This document shows positions 10,469-21,554 of a stretch of DNA of 64,000 nt, piece by piece (positions within the stretch are counted from its first letter, which is position 1; each line of letters begins with the position of its first letter). Made by a program: the position numbers and the translations under genes. Source of the DNA: Mesorhabditis belari (taxonomy: Eukaryota; Nematoda; Chromadorea; Rhabditida; Rhabditidae); contig CAUEEP010000895.1 of assembly GCA_958450365.1 (NCBI GenBank), positions 372,001 through 436,000 of the forward strand, read 5' to 3'. The notes below the pieces were generated by a model. It was not told where the DNA came from and searched no databases. It saw only the letters and a list, made by a program, of their open reading frames with translations.

Positions 10469-12820
10469 ATGGTTTTGTTGCAATTGGCTGAATCTTCGTC
10501 TCAAGCCGAGAATGACCCCGATGAACTCGTGGAACGCTTGGTGCCCTTGGGAGCGGGTGGCGAGAAAAAGCAGAAGCAGAAGTGGTAAAGAGTCGACTTT
10601 ATGTCTACATCGATGGGCAGAAATGGACCCCAGGAGACGACCTCACGCTAGATATAGCCAAAAAGGTGCTAGTCTATGTCAGCTCGGGAGACGATCAACG
10701 ATCAGTTCACCATCTTCTCGTCGCCAAGCTTCACACAAAAGGATGGAAGGAGAATAAGAACCCGGAGCTCAAGGAAAAAATCCGAGAAATTTGGGCCGAA
10801 CAAAGTGGGATTTATCTTCTCACATCAACATTTCTGGCCAGAACGGCTGCACGAGCATTAGAAAGTATTGTTCTAGTGGCCCTCGGCTGTGGTAGCGGCA
10901 TTACACGCGATGAGGAAGATGACATGCTGTGCAATAAAATTGGTGGCGCATGAATTGCAGCATGGAGCGAAGAGGAAAAGAGAGCTTGTGGCATTCGTGT
11001 GCTGGAATTGCTTGCCGAAACGCAAAAGAATCCATTAACTCGCGCCAAATTGATGATGCCCAATCAACTTGGCCATAATGTTAAAAACACGAAAGAGGGC
11101 ACTGACATCTTCAAAGGCAATGAGAGATCGACCCACAGACCGAGCCCAAGAACAAGCGATTGCCAGCGCAGACAAAGTGGTTGTAGATGAGATTAAAGAT
11201 AAAGAAGCCCAATCGCAAAAATGGACGACAAGACCGACAGACAGACAGACAATGAAACTATCAATGATCGTCCAAAAGTTGCTCTCAGTGACAAATTGGA
11301 TGACCAAACTAGTTAGTTTTTTGTTAGGATGTACGCAGTGGAACTTGTTTTTAGCTTTCTGCCGAAGATTTTCATAGTAGCAACACAATATCACTTTTCA
11401 AATCCGCAGAAACACAAATACACAGGTAATATGGGTTTTTGGTTTGTCGGGAGTGGGACAAATGCGACCTTTTTTTGCGCACCCGGCCATTTGCGCACCT
11501 TTTTTTCCGCACCTGGCCCATTAGCGCACCTTTTTTCGCGTTTTAAAAAAGCTTTAAAAAGCTAATATTAACCAATTTCTATTCCAAAAGTTGTTTTTCT
11601 AGATAATTCTAGGGCATAGAATCGAAATTTTGACATAACAGAGCGTGTGGAATCAATTTGAAAGACAAAACGGGTAGGTCAAATTACAGAAAATGGTCGA
11701 TTTTTCTCTTTGTATAACTCCGTCCGTTCGCTTCCACAAGCTCTGATATGTCAAAATTTCGATTCTACGCCCTAGAATTATCTAGAAAAACAACTTTTGG
11801 AATAGAAATTGGTTAATATTAGCTTTTTAAAGCTTTTTTAAAACGCGAAAAAAGGTGCGCTAATGGGCCAGGTGCGGAAAAAAAGGTGCGCAAATGGCCG
11901 GGTGCGCAAAAAAAAAAAAAAGGTCGCATTTGTCCCACTCCCGGTTTGTCATAATATTTTCTTTTAGGTATCTCGTCGAGTTGATTGAGCTTCATCCCAT
12001 ATGTGCATCGATTCGGGCTTTCGTGCTACTGGGAGATCGTTTATGTATATGATCATTTATGCGTCGGCTCCTACCTCAATCCTCAAACTTTGCAGCAGTT
12101 AAAAGTCAAAACAATCCTGTCAGCAGAACTAGGTTTGCAAATCGTTGCTAAAACTTACGCTTTTATTTCGAATTGTGTGATGCAGAAGCAGGAGTGCCCT
12201 CTACATCACCGTTTCAAATGAAGTCTTTCCTCTTCAGCGCCATTAATTAAGGATCAGGTAGGTTGCTTTTAGATTATTATTCTTACTTATTCTTATTCTT
12301 AGATTACCACATATGAAGCTATCGTGCGCGGTGGGGTAGTGTCGCGCTTCGCTGCCTCAATTTTGGATGCTCCATAAAGGCGTTTTACCGGACTTAGCTC
12401 GTAAAGGTCTTCAATGGTGTTGCGTCCCCGGATCTTCGGTTTCTGTTGAACGACTTTTCAGGTAGAAGTCTTTATTTTTACCTTTACTTATGTTTGGTTG
12501 AGTCGACTTTGTGTAATTTATGGCAACAAGCGAAGAGGGCGGCTTCTCCCTTCCATTGTGGAAGATTTGGTGAAAGTGTACGACACTGATCAACAACTGA
12601 TTACCTCTCCGTATTATTTCATGTAGTTTGTGGTTTTATTTTTTATTTTAGGCGTTTTCCAACTCGCTACACGCAAAAGTACGCGGAACGAATGTGTGAA
12701 GAGGGTCGTCTTGATGCTTCTGTCTTCGCGGACTACACTTCCCCTCGATCAAAGTTATGACGAAATGGATGATGACAGTCCGTTAAACACTATTAGTTAA
12801 TCGCGTTGTTTGCTCTTTGT
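10469..12820 (+). pseudogene. Decayed hAT-transposase-like gene
   Basis: An ATG at 10469 follows a TTTAG acceptor and opens a coding-like stretch, but the frame shifts near 10580. It then runs open (SRLYVYIDGQKWTPGDDL, LARTAARALE) to an in-frame TGA at 10951, continues as AWSEEEKRACGIRVLELLAE, and shifts again near 11115. After the MITE at 11449-11942 more exon-like pieces follow. At about 12335-12475 the frame LARKGLQWCCVPGSSVSVER, followed by LF, matches the hAT dimerisation block (LA-x-L-A..VP-x-SS-x-x-SER-x-F). The next exon-like piece at about 12500-12600 gives GRLLPSIVEDLVKVYD, matching the RLxPxxVExL that follows in that domain. Several stops and shifts argue that it is dead as written. 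A polyadenylation signal lies at 12868-12873. The N-terminal half is not recognised, and a fusion of a host exon with a transposase cannot be excluded. Confidence 0.6.
11449..11942. mobile_element. 494 bp palindromic hAT-type MITE with 8 bp target duplication
   Basis: The two halves are near-perfect inverted repeats, from GGGAGTGGGACAAATGCG at the left end to its complement at the right. GGTTTGTC flanks it on both sides (11441-11448 and 11943-11950). An 8 bp duplication is typical of hAT elements. The insertion is inside an intron-like part of the decayed hAT-like gene. There is no coding capacity. Confidence 0.9.
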
Positions 12821-12874
12821 TATGTTTCAGTTTTTTGTTATCTTTTTGTTAATTGTTGTTTTTTACAAATAAAT

Positions 12875-13301
12875 ATTCAATGAATGTTTGATTTTATGAT
12901 TTGGTTTTGGTAAAGTACCTAAAATAATAACACATGTTGTTCACCCTCTTGTTCTCCAACAACTTTCCGCAAAGCTCCTTGGTGAAAACGAAAAGTTCAA
13001 AACGCATAATTATTTGAAGCTGACAGAAAGATAGGCGGACAGTGCGACGATGGCAAGAAGATAAAAAACCAAGCAAGCTCAAAAACGGACTAGTGGCGTT
13101 TCTGATCGTTGAAGCAATGTTGTACTACCTCTTTTGGAATTCTCGTTTTGAATTTTATTCACGGATAAAAAAAACGGTGTTAAGTCGTATGGTGTTCAGT
13201 CTTGCGTTTATCATCAATCGTTTGGTGGCTCCGCGTCAGTCCAATTCACTTTCCTCTTTGTGCGTCTTGAACAAGAGTTTCATTCAATTGTTTTAGTTGA
13301 A
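12875..13301. other. Spacer carrying an RPLP0 fragment and the next gene's leader
   Basis: Contains the RPLP0-derived piece at 12938-13005 (listed separately). An acceptor-like TTGTTTTAG ends at about 13296, just upstream of the next ATG at 13302, and is a probable spliced-leader addition site. No other gene is supported. Confidence 0.5.
12938..13005 (-). pseudogene. RPLP0 exon-end fragment (decayed duplicate)
   Basis: On the minus strand it reads FVFTKELCGKLLENKRV, closely matching the RPLP0 exon end at 6320-6390 ([20 protein letters not shown]), including the GTGA splice-donor flank. A short internal deletion removes several residues. Because intron-side sequence is kept, it is a DNA-level duplicate, not a processed copy. 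Confidence 0.75.
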
Positions 13302-14390
13302 ATGTTGCTAACGAAGTCTCGATTCTTTATTGTTTTTCGGAGTTTAACTTTAACAAGATGTTATTCAAATGGAACTCGGACATTGCTCGTGCCTCGGCCC
13401 CTGACTTCTGTGAAAGGTTTGAGTAAATTATTGCGTTTCTATTTTTTTTAGTTACACGAACCCTGCGGCAACGAACCAATGAATCGAATAAAGGACAAGA
13501 AAGTGAAAAAACCAGCAATGATGCCAAGGAGGAAAAGCAAGAAGAAGAAAAGGTAACTTTTTCTAATTAATTGAATCAATAGAGTTTTAGGAAAGGAAAA
13601 CCAGCTCCATGCCGCCGCTTGATGAAAATATGAGTAGGAAACAATTGTTTGACTCTTTACAGTTTTTGTTTAGAGCGAAGATTTCGTATCTACATACTTG
13701 GCATGACGGCGGTATCATTCGGTGTTACGCTTTATCTGATGACTCGATTGGTGCTCAAACAAGCGGAGGCAAATCCAGGTTATTTGTGAGATTTGACTAG
13801 CTTATGCAAGATTTAGAAGTTACGCCACAAGCTATTGCTGAGCCGGGAATCGCGATTGATGATTTTCTTCACAATTACCTTGAAAAAGGAGAGGTTAGTT
13901 TACTAAAGTAAATAAAACAATCTGTTTGTTTTAGGTCAGAAAGGTAGTATTTTTGCCGCATGAGAAAAAGGCTATCGCCGTTCTGCATGATGGAGCCGTT
14001 ATTGGTGGAAGAATGGTATTGTATTCATTTTATTTCTTCAATCGATTAATCGATTTAGTCGAAAGACAATGTCGTCACGGTTGCCACCGATTTATCCGCT
14101 GCTCAGTTTTGGGCTGAAGTCCGAAAGGTTCAAATTTATTAAATTAATCCTTTACAGAGAATTGTAGGTAGAAGATGGACTTGGTATCCCCCTTTCTCAA
14201 GGAGTCGCCCTGCAGCTACAACAGACCATTGACGTCTGGAGGTAGTTGAACTGCTTTTGCTTTTAATTTTTCTCAATTTAGGGTTTTGAAATTGACGATT
14301 GGAGTCTTCATAATCGTTTTCCTTTTTTCACAGTACGGACGGCTGATTGCAAATCGAGTGGCTGCAAAGAAAGCTCCGCCAAAGCAATAG
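13302..14390 (+). CDS. Mitochondrial paraplegin N-terminal-domain-like protein, no AAA or protease part
   Basis: Nine exons (13302-13416, 13452-13552, 13591-13633, 13674-13778, 13817-13893, 13935-14015, 14059-14127, 14168-14241, 14282-14390) give 257 residues with every phase matching. Residues 1-38 are a typical mitochondrial presequence (MLLTKSRFFIVFRSLTLTRC, then YSNG). A charged linker follows, TM1 at about 93-111, a domain at about 130-216 like the intermembrane FtsH-extracellular domain of m-AAA proteases (FLHNYLEKGEVRKVVF; HDGAVIGGR; FWAEVRKVEDGLGI), TM2 at about 225-242, and a short basic tail. In paraplegin/AFG3L2 the AAA+ ATPase and M41 zinc protease come after TM2; here a stop and AATAAA (14450-14455) follow instead. 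Likely inner-membrane location; a role in assembling or regulating m-AAA complexes is inference. The ATG follows a TTTTAG acceptor at 13296. Confidence 0.8.
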
Positions 14391-14631
14391 GAATTCTATC
14401 AACTGTATACTTAAACTTTTTACTGCCATGATTGTACATCTAGTTTGTAAATAAACGTATTAATTTATCATCTGCTTAATTAATTATCTTTCTGGTAAAA
14501 GTCCAATGTTATCTCAAAAATCGGTTCTAAAAGGTCTCTTTAAAAGTCTGTTTTGCGACGGGCAGGTCGAAATTTTCTGTGAACTAGCCTATTTTTAGGA
14601 ATGTATTGATCTATGTAATGATTTCATTTAG

Positions 14632-16484
14632 ATGACGGACACGATGCGTGAAGCGATTGCCCAGTTGATGGGCGCTCAGCGGGCAAAAGAAGAAGGTGCT
14701 TTTTATCATTCATTCAAATGTAGAGCTTCAATTTTAGGCAGAGATCTGCCTCTATACAACCATCATTCGGTGTGCAGACCATATCTTCTAAGTTGTTGTC
14801 CGGCCGATCTTTTGGGAGATACAAGGTTTGCTTATATATTTCTTGTTTTTAATTCTAAGGCTTTTTAGGTTGGAAGGGCTTGTTTCTTGTCGAAAGATGC
14901 ATGAACCGACTCACAAAGCTGACTACGAGAATGCTCAAGCACAGAAGGATCATTTCTATGACATAGAGGTACTCTTTAGATATAGAAAACTTCAACAAAT
15001 ATCTTTAGCTTTACAACATCTTGCAAGGCACAATTCGCTTGGTGGATGGTGAGATTGAGAAGATCAAGAACAAACTCGACCGAGACACGCGAGATGCCGG
15101 AGAAAGCGCTGAAATTGTGAAGGTGATAGTGAAATTATTTATTGTTAGTAGCTAAATTAATCTCTGCTTAGATGAAACGCATTGCTGACATTGAAGAGCA
15201 AATCAAGTTGCTTGTTGGGGAAATTGAAGAACTTGGCTCGCAGGTTTCTTTATCAATGTTTGATTTAATCTCGAAGATTTTAGGGTAAAGTTGAGGAATC
15301 AATGCGCACCGCGAAGAAAGTCGAGGAGTTGGAACAAAAGAAAAACGAATTGAAGGTAAAGCGCAAGCAAAATAGATTTTGATTGAACTTTTTGTTTAGA
15401 ATGAAGGAAAGATGAACATTCCAATGACTTCTCAACGTGAGTTTGATACAGTCTGTTGTTATGGATTGACTTTATATTATTTAATTTATAAATTTTAGAA
15501 CGTCTTCGTGTTTGTGATGACTGCGGTGCACAGGTATGTGGTATTCAAGAAGCAAAATAAATTTCCTTAAATTTAGCTCAATATCATGGACCATGAATCG
15601 CGCTTGGCTGATCATTTTGGTGGCAAGATGCATTTGGGAATGGTTGAAATTCGAGAGCGTTACACCGAGATGGGGGTGAGTTTTTATGGGCGAAGACTTT
15701 TCGTTCGACAACACGAAGACTTTGGGTGACCGTCTCGCTTTAAGGAAATTGTGACGTCGCCCTTCTTGGCCCTCTAATATGGCCACGTAGAGCTTGTTTG
15801 CGGTTTTCCATTTTCCCGTGGGTTCACTTCTCGCAAACGATTTAGCACGCGCCTCGACCCAACCCATTAGTGTTTTTTGCCTAACATAATCTCAAGAAAT
15901 TTTTTATAAACTGGGCGGTCGAGGCTTTTCAGCAGAGTTGGTGAGGCTCTTAAAAGTATACCCGGCCGTCACGAGGTCTATAGATGGAAAACACAGCTAA
16001 ACTGAGAAGTAAAACCCGTATGATAAAGATTGGATATTTAGCTTTAAACTTTATGCAGTAATGTAAGAATTATTTTAGAGCACCATCGATGAGCGTCGTA
16101 AGCTTTATGGTGAGAAGAACGGTGACAGTGGAAGGGAGAGGTTGGTTTGACTTCTCAAGTAACATGGCATTAGCTTCTTTAGACGTTCATCACCAGATCG
16201 GCGCGATCGTGACCGTGGTGATCGCCGAGACAAGGAGCGTCGTCGTAGGTTAGTGCATATTTTTGTCCTTAGAAATTGATTTTTATAACAGTTGTAAAAA
16301 CAGTTGCATTTAGTCGCTCTCGTTCACGCGATCGTCGCCGCCGGTCAAACTCGCGCGAGCGCCGTGATGGAAGACGTGATGATCGTCGGCGAGATGATCG
16401 CCGTGATGATCGACGTGATGATCGTGATAGGTATGGATGTTAGTTATGATGTCCAAGAGATTTTTTTGGTATCTCTTCAGATGA
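14632..16484 (+). CDS. LUC7-like U1 snRNP-associated splicing protein
   Basis: Thirteen exons (14632-14695, 14738-14825, 14869-14968, 15009-15122, 15172-15243, 15284-15355, 15400-15436, 15499-15533, 15577-15675, 16079-16140, 16183-16248, 16314-16430, 16481-16484) give 309 residues. Domains in order: N-terminal helix (MREAIAQLMGAQ); a first CCCH-type finger starting VCRPYLLSCCP, with SCRKMHEPTH; a long coiled coil; a second C2H2 finger (RLRVCDDCGAQLNIMDHESR and ADHFGGKMH; C187, C190, H207, H213); then an Arg/Asp/Ser-rich RS-like tail. LUC7 proteins bind U1 snRNA near the 5' splice site and tune splice-site choice. The ATG is directly preceded by TTCATTTAG, and the upstream gene ends only 242 bp away, which suggests trans-splicing within an operon. 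The last exon supplies only the final base plus the stop codon. Confidence 0.93.
15676..16078. other. Unusually long LUC7 intron of unexplained content
   Basis: This 403 bp intron is far longer and more GC-rich (about 15690-15990) than the other LUC7 introns of about 40-80 bp. On the minus strand it stays open for over 100 codons, but with no recognisable motif. It could hold an inserted element or a structured RNA; I cannot assign it. Confidence 0.35.
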
Positions 16485-17206
16485 TACGCAAACCTGCTTT
16501 AAAACAAAAAAATCAGGAATAATTGACATCCCTTTACGCTTGCATCGAAATTTGGAAGATTAGATTAAAGACAACTTATGTGTTGAAATGAGCAAAAATA
16601 TATTGCTTTTTTATGTATTTTAGAAAACCCCTTTTCCACCCCTTTAGTCTTTACACTCTCCCTTCATCGATTCTTATCTTTGGGAATGATAAAAGCTGAT
16701 TTAGGCGTCGCCGTTGAATGGCCTCTTCTTCGTTGCCAACTTGCAAAGCAAAGAAAAACACAAAAATTGAACTGTTCTCATTATTTGTTTGTTTGCTAAA
16801 TTATTTTCATGGTTTTTGTTATAATTTTCATCTACGGTGTTCCTTCTCCGTAAAGTTCTATAAAATTTTCGTTTTTGCAATAAAAAATTCTTGATTGTGT
16901 CTTCGAAATGAAATCGCAAAAATCGAATGTTGTCTAACAGATTTTCCAACAGATTTTGTCAACGAAGTGTTTTGGGGGTGCGATGCTAGGCGTTCGCAAT
17001 GATTCACTAGTGTTTTTGGAGGAAAACAAATTTGTTTACTGTTCAGTCATATCAACAATAATTTTCTCATTCTAATCAACGATAGTTTATTTTGTCAAAC
17101 TTTTTTGAAATGCAGGGTTCAAAATAACTTTTTACCGTGACCATTGGTTTCTGATTTTTTCGTCCTAATAATCGGACTGTTTTATGATTTGTTAAATTTA
17201 GTGATC
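16485..17206. other. Spacer between LUC7-like and ERMP1-like genes
   Basis: AT-rich DNA with the LUC7-like 3' UTR at the left and the ERMP1-like leader at the right. I see no gene and no convincing repeat. Confidence 0.5.
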
Positions 17207-20200
17207 ATGGAGGTAAGACGCCGTACAACGGCGGGTGGTGGAGCCGCTCGATTGGATGACAGTAAATCATCATCGAATGGTTACACCAGCTTGGATGAGG
17301 AACGAAAGACCAAGGTTAGTCTTTAAAGGGCATAGATGGAAATAAGTTTTACTTTTTAGGAGCAGCTCGGATTTCGACACTGGCTTTTGGTTGTGCTCTA
17401 CATTGGCGTAATTTATGGAGGCGTCATTTACTTGCACAGGTTTTCTTCGCTCATGGTGCTTAGAAATTTTTATTTATAGACGTATGCCGCCCGTTGTAGA
17501 TGATCCGAAATTCGAACGCTTCTCTGAAACGCATGCCCGAAATCTGCTGAAGGATTTGACAAAAAATGGCCCTCGACCCAGTGGTTCTCACAATCTTGAG
17601 GTTTGTTAAAAGAAAATTTATTGAGTGATGGGGTTTTTAGAATATTGCTTTCAACGTCCTTCGCCATCAACTTGATTTGGCTGCCAAAAATGTTTCGGCG
17701 ATTGGAGTGAACCGCTTTGAGGTAGCGCTTGCAGAATTTAATTACTTAGCTGGAGGTGTAACAACTTAACGACACAAAACAAAGTCTTAACGGGACAAAA
17801 CAAAATTCTAAAGCCCTTTAGCTTGATGTTCAACGACCCACCGGTTGTTTCGATCTCAAATTTTTATCCAGTTTCACTTTGTGCTACGAGAAAATCACGA
17901 ACCTGGTGGTACGACTTGGTCCAAAAGTTGGTTAGCTCCTTTTCCCAGGATAAAAGTTTTGTAGGGAAAACCCTCCGACAGTGCTCTTCTCCTGAATTGC
18001 CACTTTGACACGATGCCCGATACACCTGGAGCCACCGATGATGCTGTGAGCAATAGAATTTTTTGTGCTTACTAATTCATTATTGCCAAAATAATGTGTT
18101 TGATTTAGGTTTCTTGTACAATCATGATGGAAGTATTGAATGTGTTGGCGCATACGAAAGAATCACTGCAAAATGATGTCATCTTTTTGTTCAATGGAGG
18201 TAATTTTCGAGAAATTCCTCATAAAACCTTTTCTTTTAGCCGAAGAGAATTTTCTCCAAGGAGCACACGGGTTTATTGAGAAGCACCCATGGAGACACTC
18301 GATCAAGGTGTGTGGTGTTTTTAGTGATAAAATTTTCTTTTCTTTCAGGCGTTCATCAATCTTGAGGGCACTGGCTCAGGTGGCCGGGAGATTTTGTTTC
18401 AGGTATATTTTGCTTAAGTTTATACCTATTTTTATTTTCTTTTTAGGCTGGCCCTGGAAATTCATGGCTACTTCAAACTTATCTCGAAGCTGCCCCGCAT
18501 CCATTTTGCTCCGGTAACTAGTAAACTTTTTAAAAAGTGAAAATTTTCATATAGTTTTGGCACAAGAGGTTTTTCAATCAGGAGTGATTCCTTCGGATAC
18601 GGATTTCAGAATTTTCCGCGATTATGGACGCGCTTCAGGTTGAGAAGGGATTTATCAAATTTAAAATAAAAATATTTAGGACTCGACATTGCTTACACCA
18701 AAAATGGATGGGTTTATCACACCGAATTCGACGAGGAATGGAGAATCGAGCCAGGAGCTATTCAACGGGCTGGGGAGAATGTGCTCGCTGTGGTTCGTAA
18801 TTCTAAAAAGATTCAAACATTTAAATGAGTCCAATGTTGATTCCAAAAAAACAATTTATTTCTTTAGCTTTAAAACTGTATTTATCTTTAGGTAAAGCGA
18901 ATTTTGTCTTCACCTTACCTTCGACAAGCCGCCACTTTCGATGAAGGAAATCGCTGGGTTTTCTACGATGTTGTTGGCTTGTTCTCCGTCTACTATAGCA
19001 TTTCGATTGGTTTGTGTGAGAAAAATTTCTCATAATACCATTTGTTTAGGTCAAATTCTCAATTTTGGAGCTGTGGTCGCAACTTTTGTGTTGATCTTCT
19101 TCCGCTTCAGAACCGGCGTCTATGGTACTAATTTAAACTCAAATGTTAATATAGTATTCTATAGGTGTGGCTGATATTTTCGAGGCTCTTGTGCATCATT
19201 TGTTCGCTTTGCTTGCGATGATTGTGACGATGTTTGCGATAATTGCTTTGGTGATCAATTTGGACATGGTTATGTGCTGGTGAGTGCAAATTATTCTATG
19301 AAATTAATGTTTACCTAGGTATTCTCTTCCTGAAGCGATTGGTGGCCTCTATGTGCTTCCGATGATGATTACCGGAGCCGCTTTTCACTCGTATTTCGCC
19401 TCCACAACAAAGGTATTGGACTTCATGAACAAAACACTTAACTTTTCTATGCACTATTAAGGACAAGTTACCTATAACATTTTGCTATTCTTTTTGTTTA
19501 AAATGCATTATTCAGATGAGAGCGGCGGAGATGGTGCACTGTGACTCGGTGTTGTTCATCTTCTCGTGCCTACTCTTCACGATGACTGCTGCTCGTCTAG
19601 CGTCGGCTTTTTTCATTTTCAACTACGTCCTATTCCCACTTGCCAAAGATCCGCTCATTTGGCTTTTCGGAAAGTTTGGCATGATCAAAAGTGAGTGTTT
19701 TCAGTTTTAAAACTGTACTTGTTGAGCTCTCGTCGTCCTTTTTGCATTAAAACTCATTGGTACTTATGAATGAACCGTGCATGTAAAGCGGGCGGTGTGA
19801 GATCAAAAAGTATTGCAAATTTCAAAATGGTGATGCCTTAGATTCATCTTATCAACCTGATTGCGGCTATGGTAAAAGCTTATATTTGATTTGCTCGATT
19901 CAGATTATTAAGCAAACTTCTTGTCGAATTGTATTTCCTATTTAGGAGTGACACCGAATGTCGTCTTCTTCGCTCAACTCGTCTGCTACTTCCCGTTGAT
20001 TGGTAACACTTTTGAATAAAAAAATACTGACTTTACTTTAGTCTTCGCCGTTTACGCGATTACGCAATGTATTGACTTCTTTGTGCCAGTGATGGGACGA
20101 TTGGGAAATGCGGTGAATCCGGAATTTGTGATGGGGCCGCTGGCTCTTGGAATCGCTTACACTTTTGTGCTCTTCACGGTATGTTTTAGTTGATAAAAGG

Positions 20201-21554
20201 AATCGTTACTGATCGAGGACATCAAATCATGCATTTCTTTAGTGCAATCTGATCTACATCTCTCGTCGCATGAACTACGTGCTCAAAGTGGCTTCGGCCG
20301 TTTTCTTGCTCTTCTTTGTCGCAATGGCAACGACCTCACTCGGATATCCTTACAAGTACTCACACGAGAATCCACGCCTCAGGAGAGTCATTATTTTGGT
20401 TGGTGTAGGAGCCGTCATGGTTTTATATTAATTCTAAAATTTAGCATGCCACCCGCACGGTGCACAACTTTGATGGCGGAGTGAAGCTGGAAGACACGGG
20501 TCTTTTCATTCAATCATTGGATTATCGAGGTGTCGCCGATCTTCCGCAACATTCTTTCCTTTCGGTATGTGTGAATTTTAAAAAGCGTGTACGCTGTTCA
20601 TTTTAGGGTAGTGAGGCTCCATCGTGCAATCATACGCAAGACGAGTACTGTCAGCTACCATACTATACGGCCATTCATGAGCTTTTCCCGCCAAGGTACG
20701 TTTTATCATGAGACATAAGACGTTTGATTATCAAAATCTTTTAGTCACTCTCGTTGGATTGCCGTTCCATCAGTTCCGAGGATTCCCTATCCGATTGAGT
20801 TGAAAATGATCAAGAGAGAACGAGTTGGTGAACGGAAACTTCGATTTGAATTTGAGGTATTATTTGAGTTATGCTTTACAACTAATGATCTTTGATCCTT
20901 TTAGCTACGCGGTGGTTTTGACAAGATGTCTCTTCACATCACTCCTCTTGACAACTATGAGCTTTCCGAGTGGTCGTTTACGCCAATGAATTTGGACACG
21001 TTCGGCCGGCGAAAAACCTACTTTGTATTCCTCACCTACGGATTTGAACGACCCGAAGTGCGCACATTCTGGATCGAGCTTGAAGACGTGAGTATGCTTG
21101 TTAAAGTTTAAATCTCGAAGCCCATTTAAATGTGTAATTGAATTGAAAAACAAAAAAGAATATCGTTTTTAGAAGAAGTCCGCTAAATTGCCAGATCCCG
21201 CAAAGCAACCAAACCTGGAAATTGCCGTCGCCTCACATCATGCTCACGGTAGTCATTAAAGCGTTAGACATAAAGCTATATTTTATTGTTTAGGTGAGAA
21301 TCAAAACTCGGATACGTTGTTGCAACTTCGTGAGTTGATCAAATCTCGCAGAAAGGGACCACAGCAGGTAAATATCAAATGGTTTTATTTGAGAGTCGAC
21401 TAATAAAGGGTCTGCTGATGATAATCGATTTAAGAACTACTTTATTTGCCAAACAAGTTAAACAAATCATTTTCTTTTTCAGGCAATCGGCTGGTGGAAA
21501 TGGGGCATCACGGTGGTCGGTGGCACCTCGGAGATCGTCATCCATCAGTACTAG
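17207..21554 (+). CDS. Endoplasmic reticulum metallopeptidase 1-like (M28 family)
   Basis: Twenty-seven exons from ATG 17207 to TAG 21552-21554 give 901 residues, matching ERMP1 length (about 900). Exon starts: 17207, 17360, 17480, 17641, 17822, 17965, 18109, 18240, 18349, 18447, 18555, 18680, 18892, 19050, 19165, 19319, 19516, 19946, 20042, 20243, 20445, 20607, 20745, 20905, 21173, 21294, 21483. Order: cytosolic N-terminus, TM1 ([16 protein letters not shown]), lumenal M28 zinc-peptidase domain with [19 protein letters not shown] (H178, D190) and NGAEENF (E224/E225), LEGTGSGG and HTEFDE, then about eight membrane helices (exons 13-20) and a C-terminal lumenal domain. ERMP1 is an ER zinc exopeptidase implicated in folding quality control. 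The metal ligands I can see are kept, so it is probably active. Intron 5 needs the donor at 17927 to hold frame. Confidence 0.96.

Noticed and set aside
13042..13296. 84-codon frame between the hAT-like and paraplegin-like genes
   Set aside because: No motif, and it overlaps the presumed leader and acceptor of the next gene.
15481..15867. Minus-strand frame of 128 codons across LUC7-like exons and an intron
   Set aside because: Overlaps true exons on the other strand and shows no recognisable domain or splice context.
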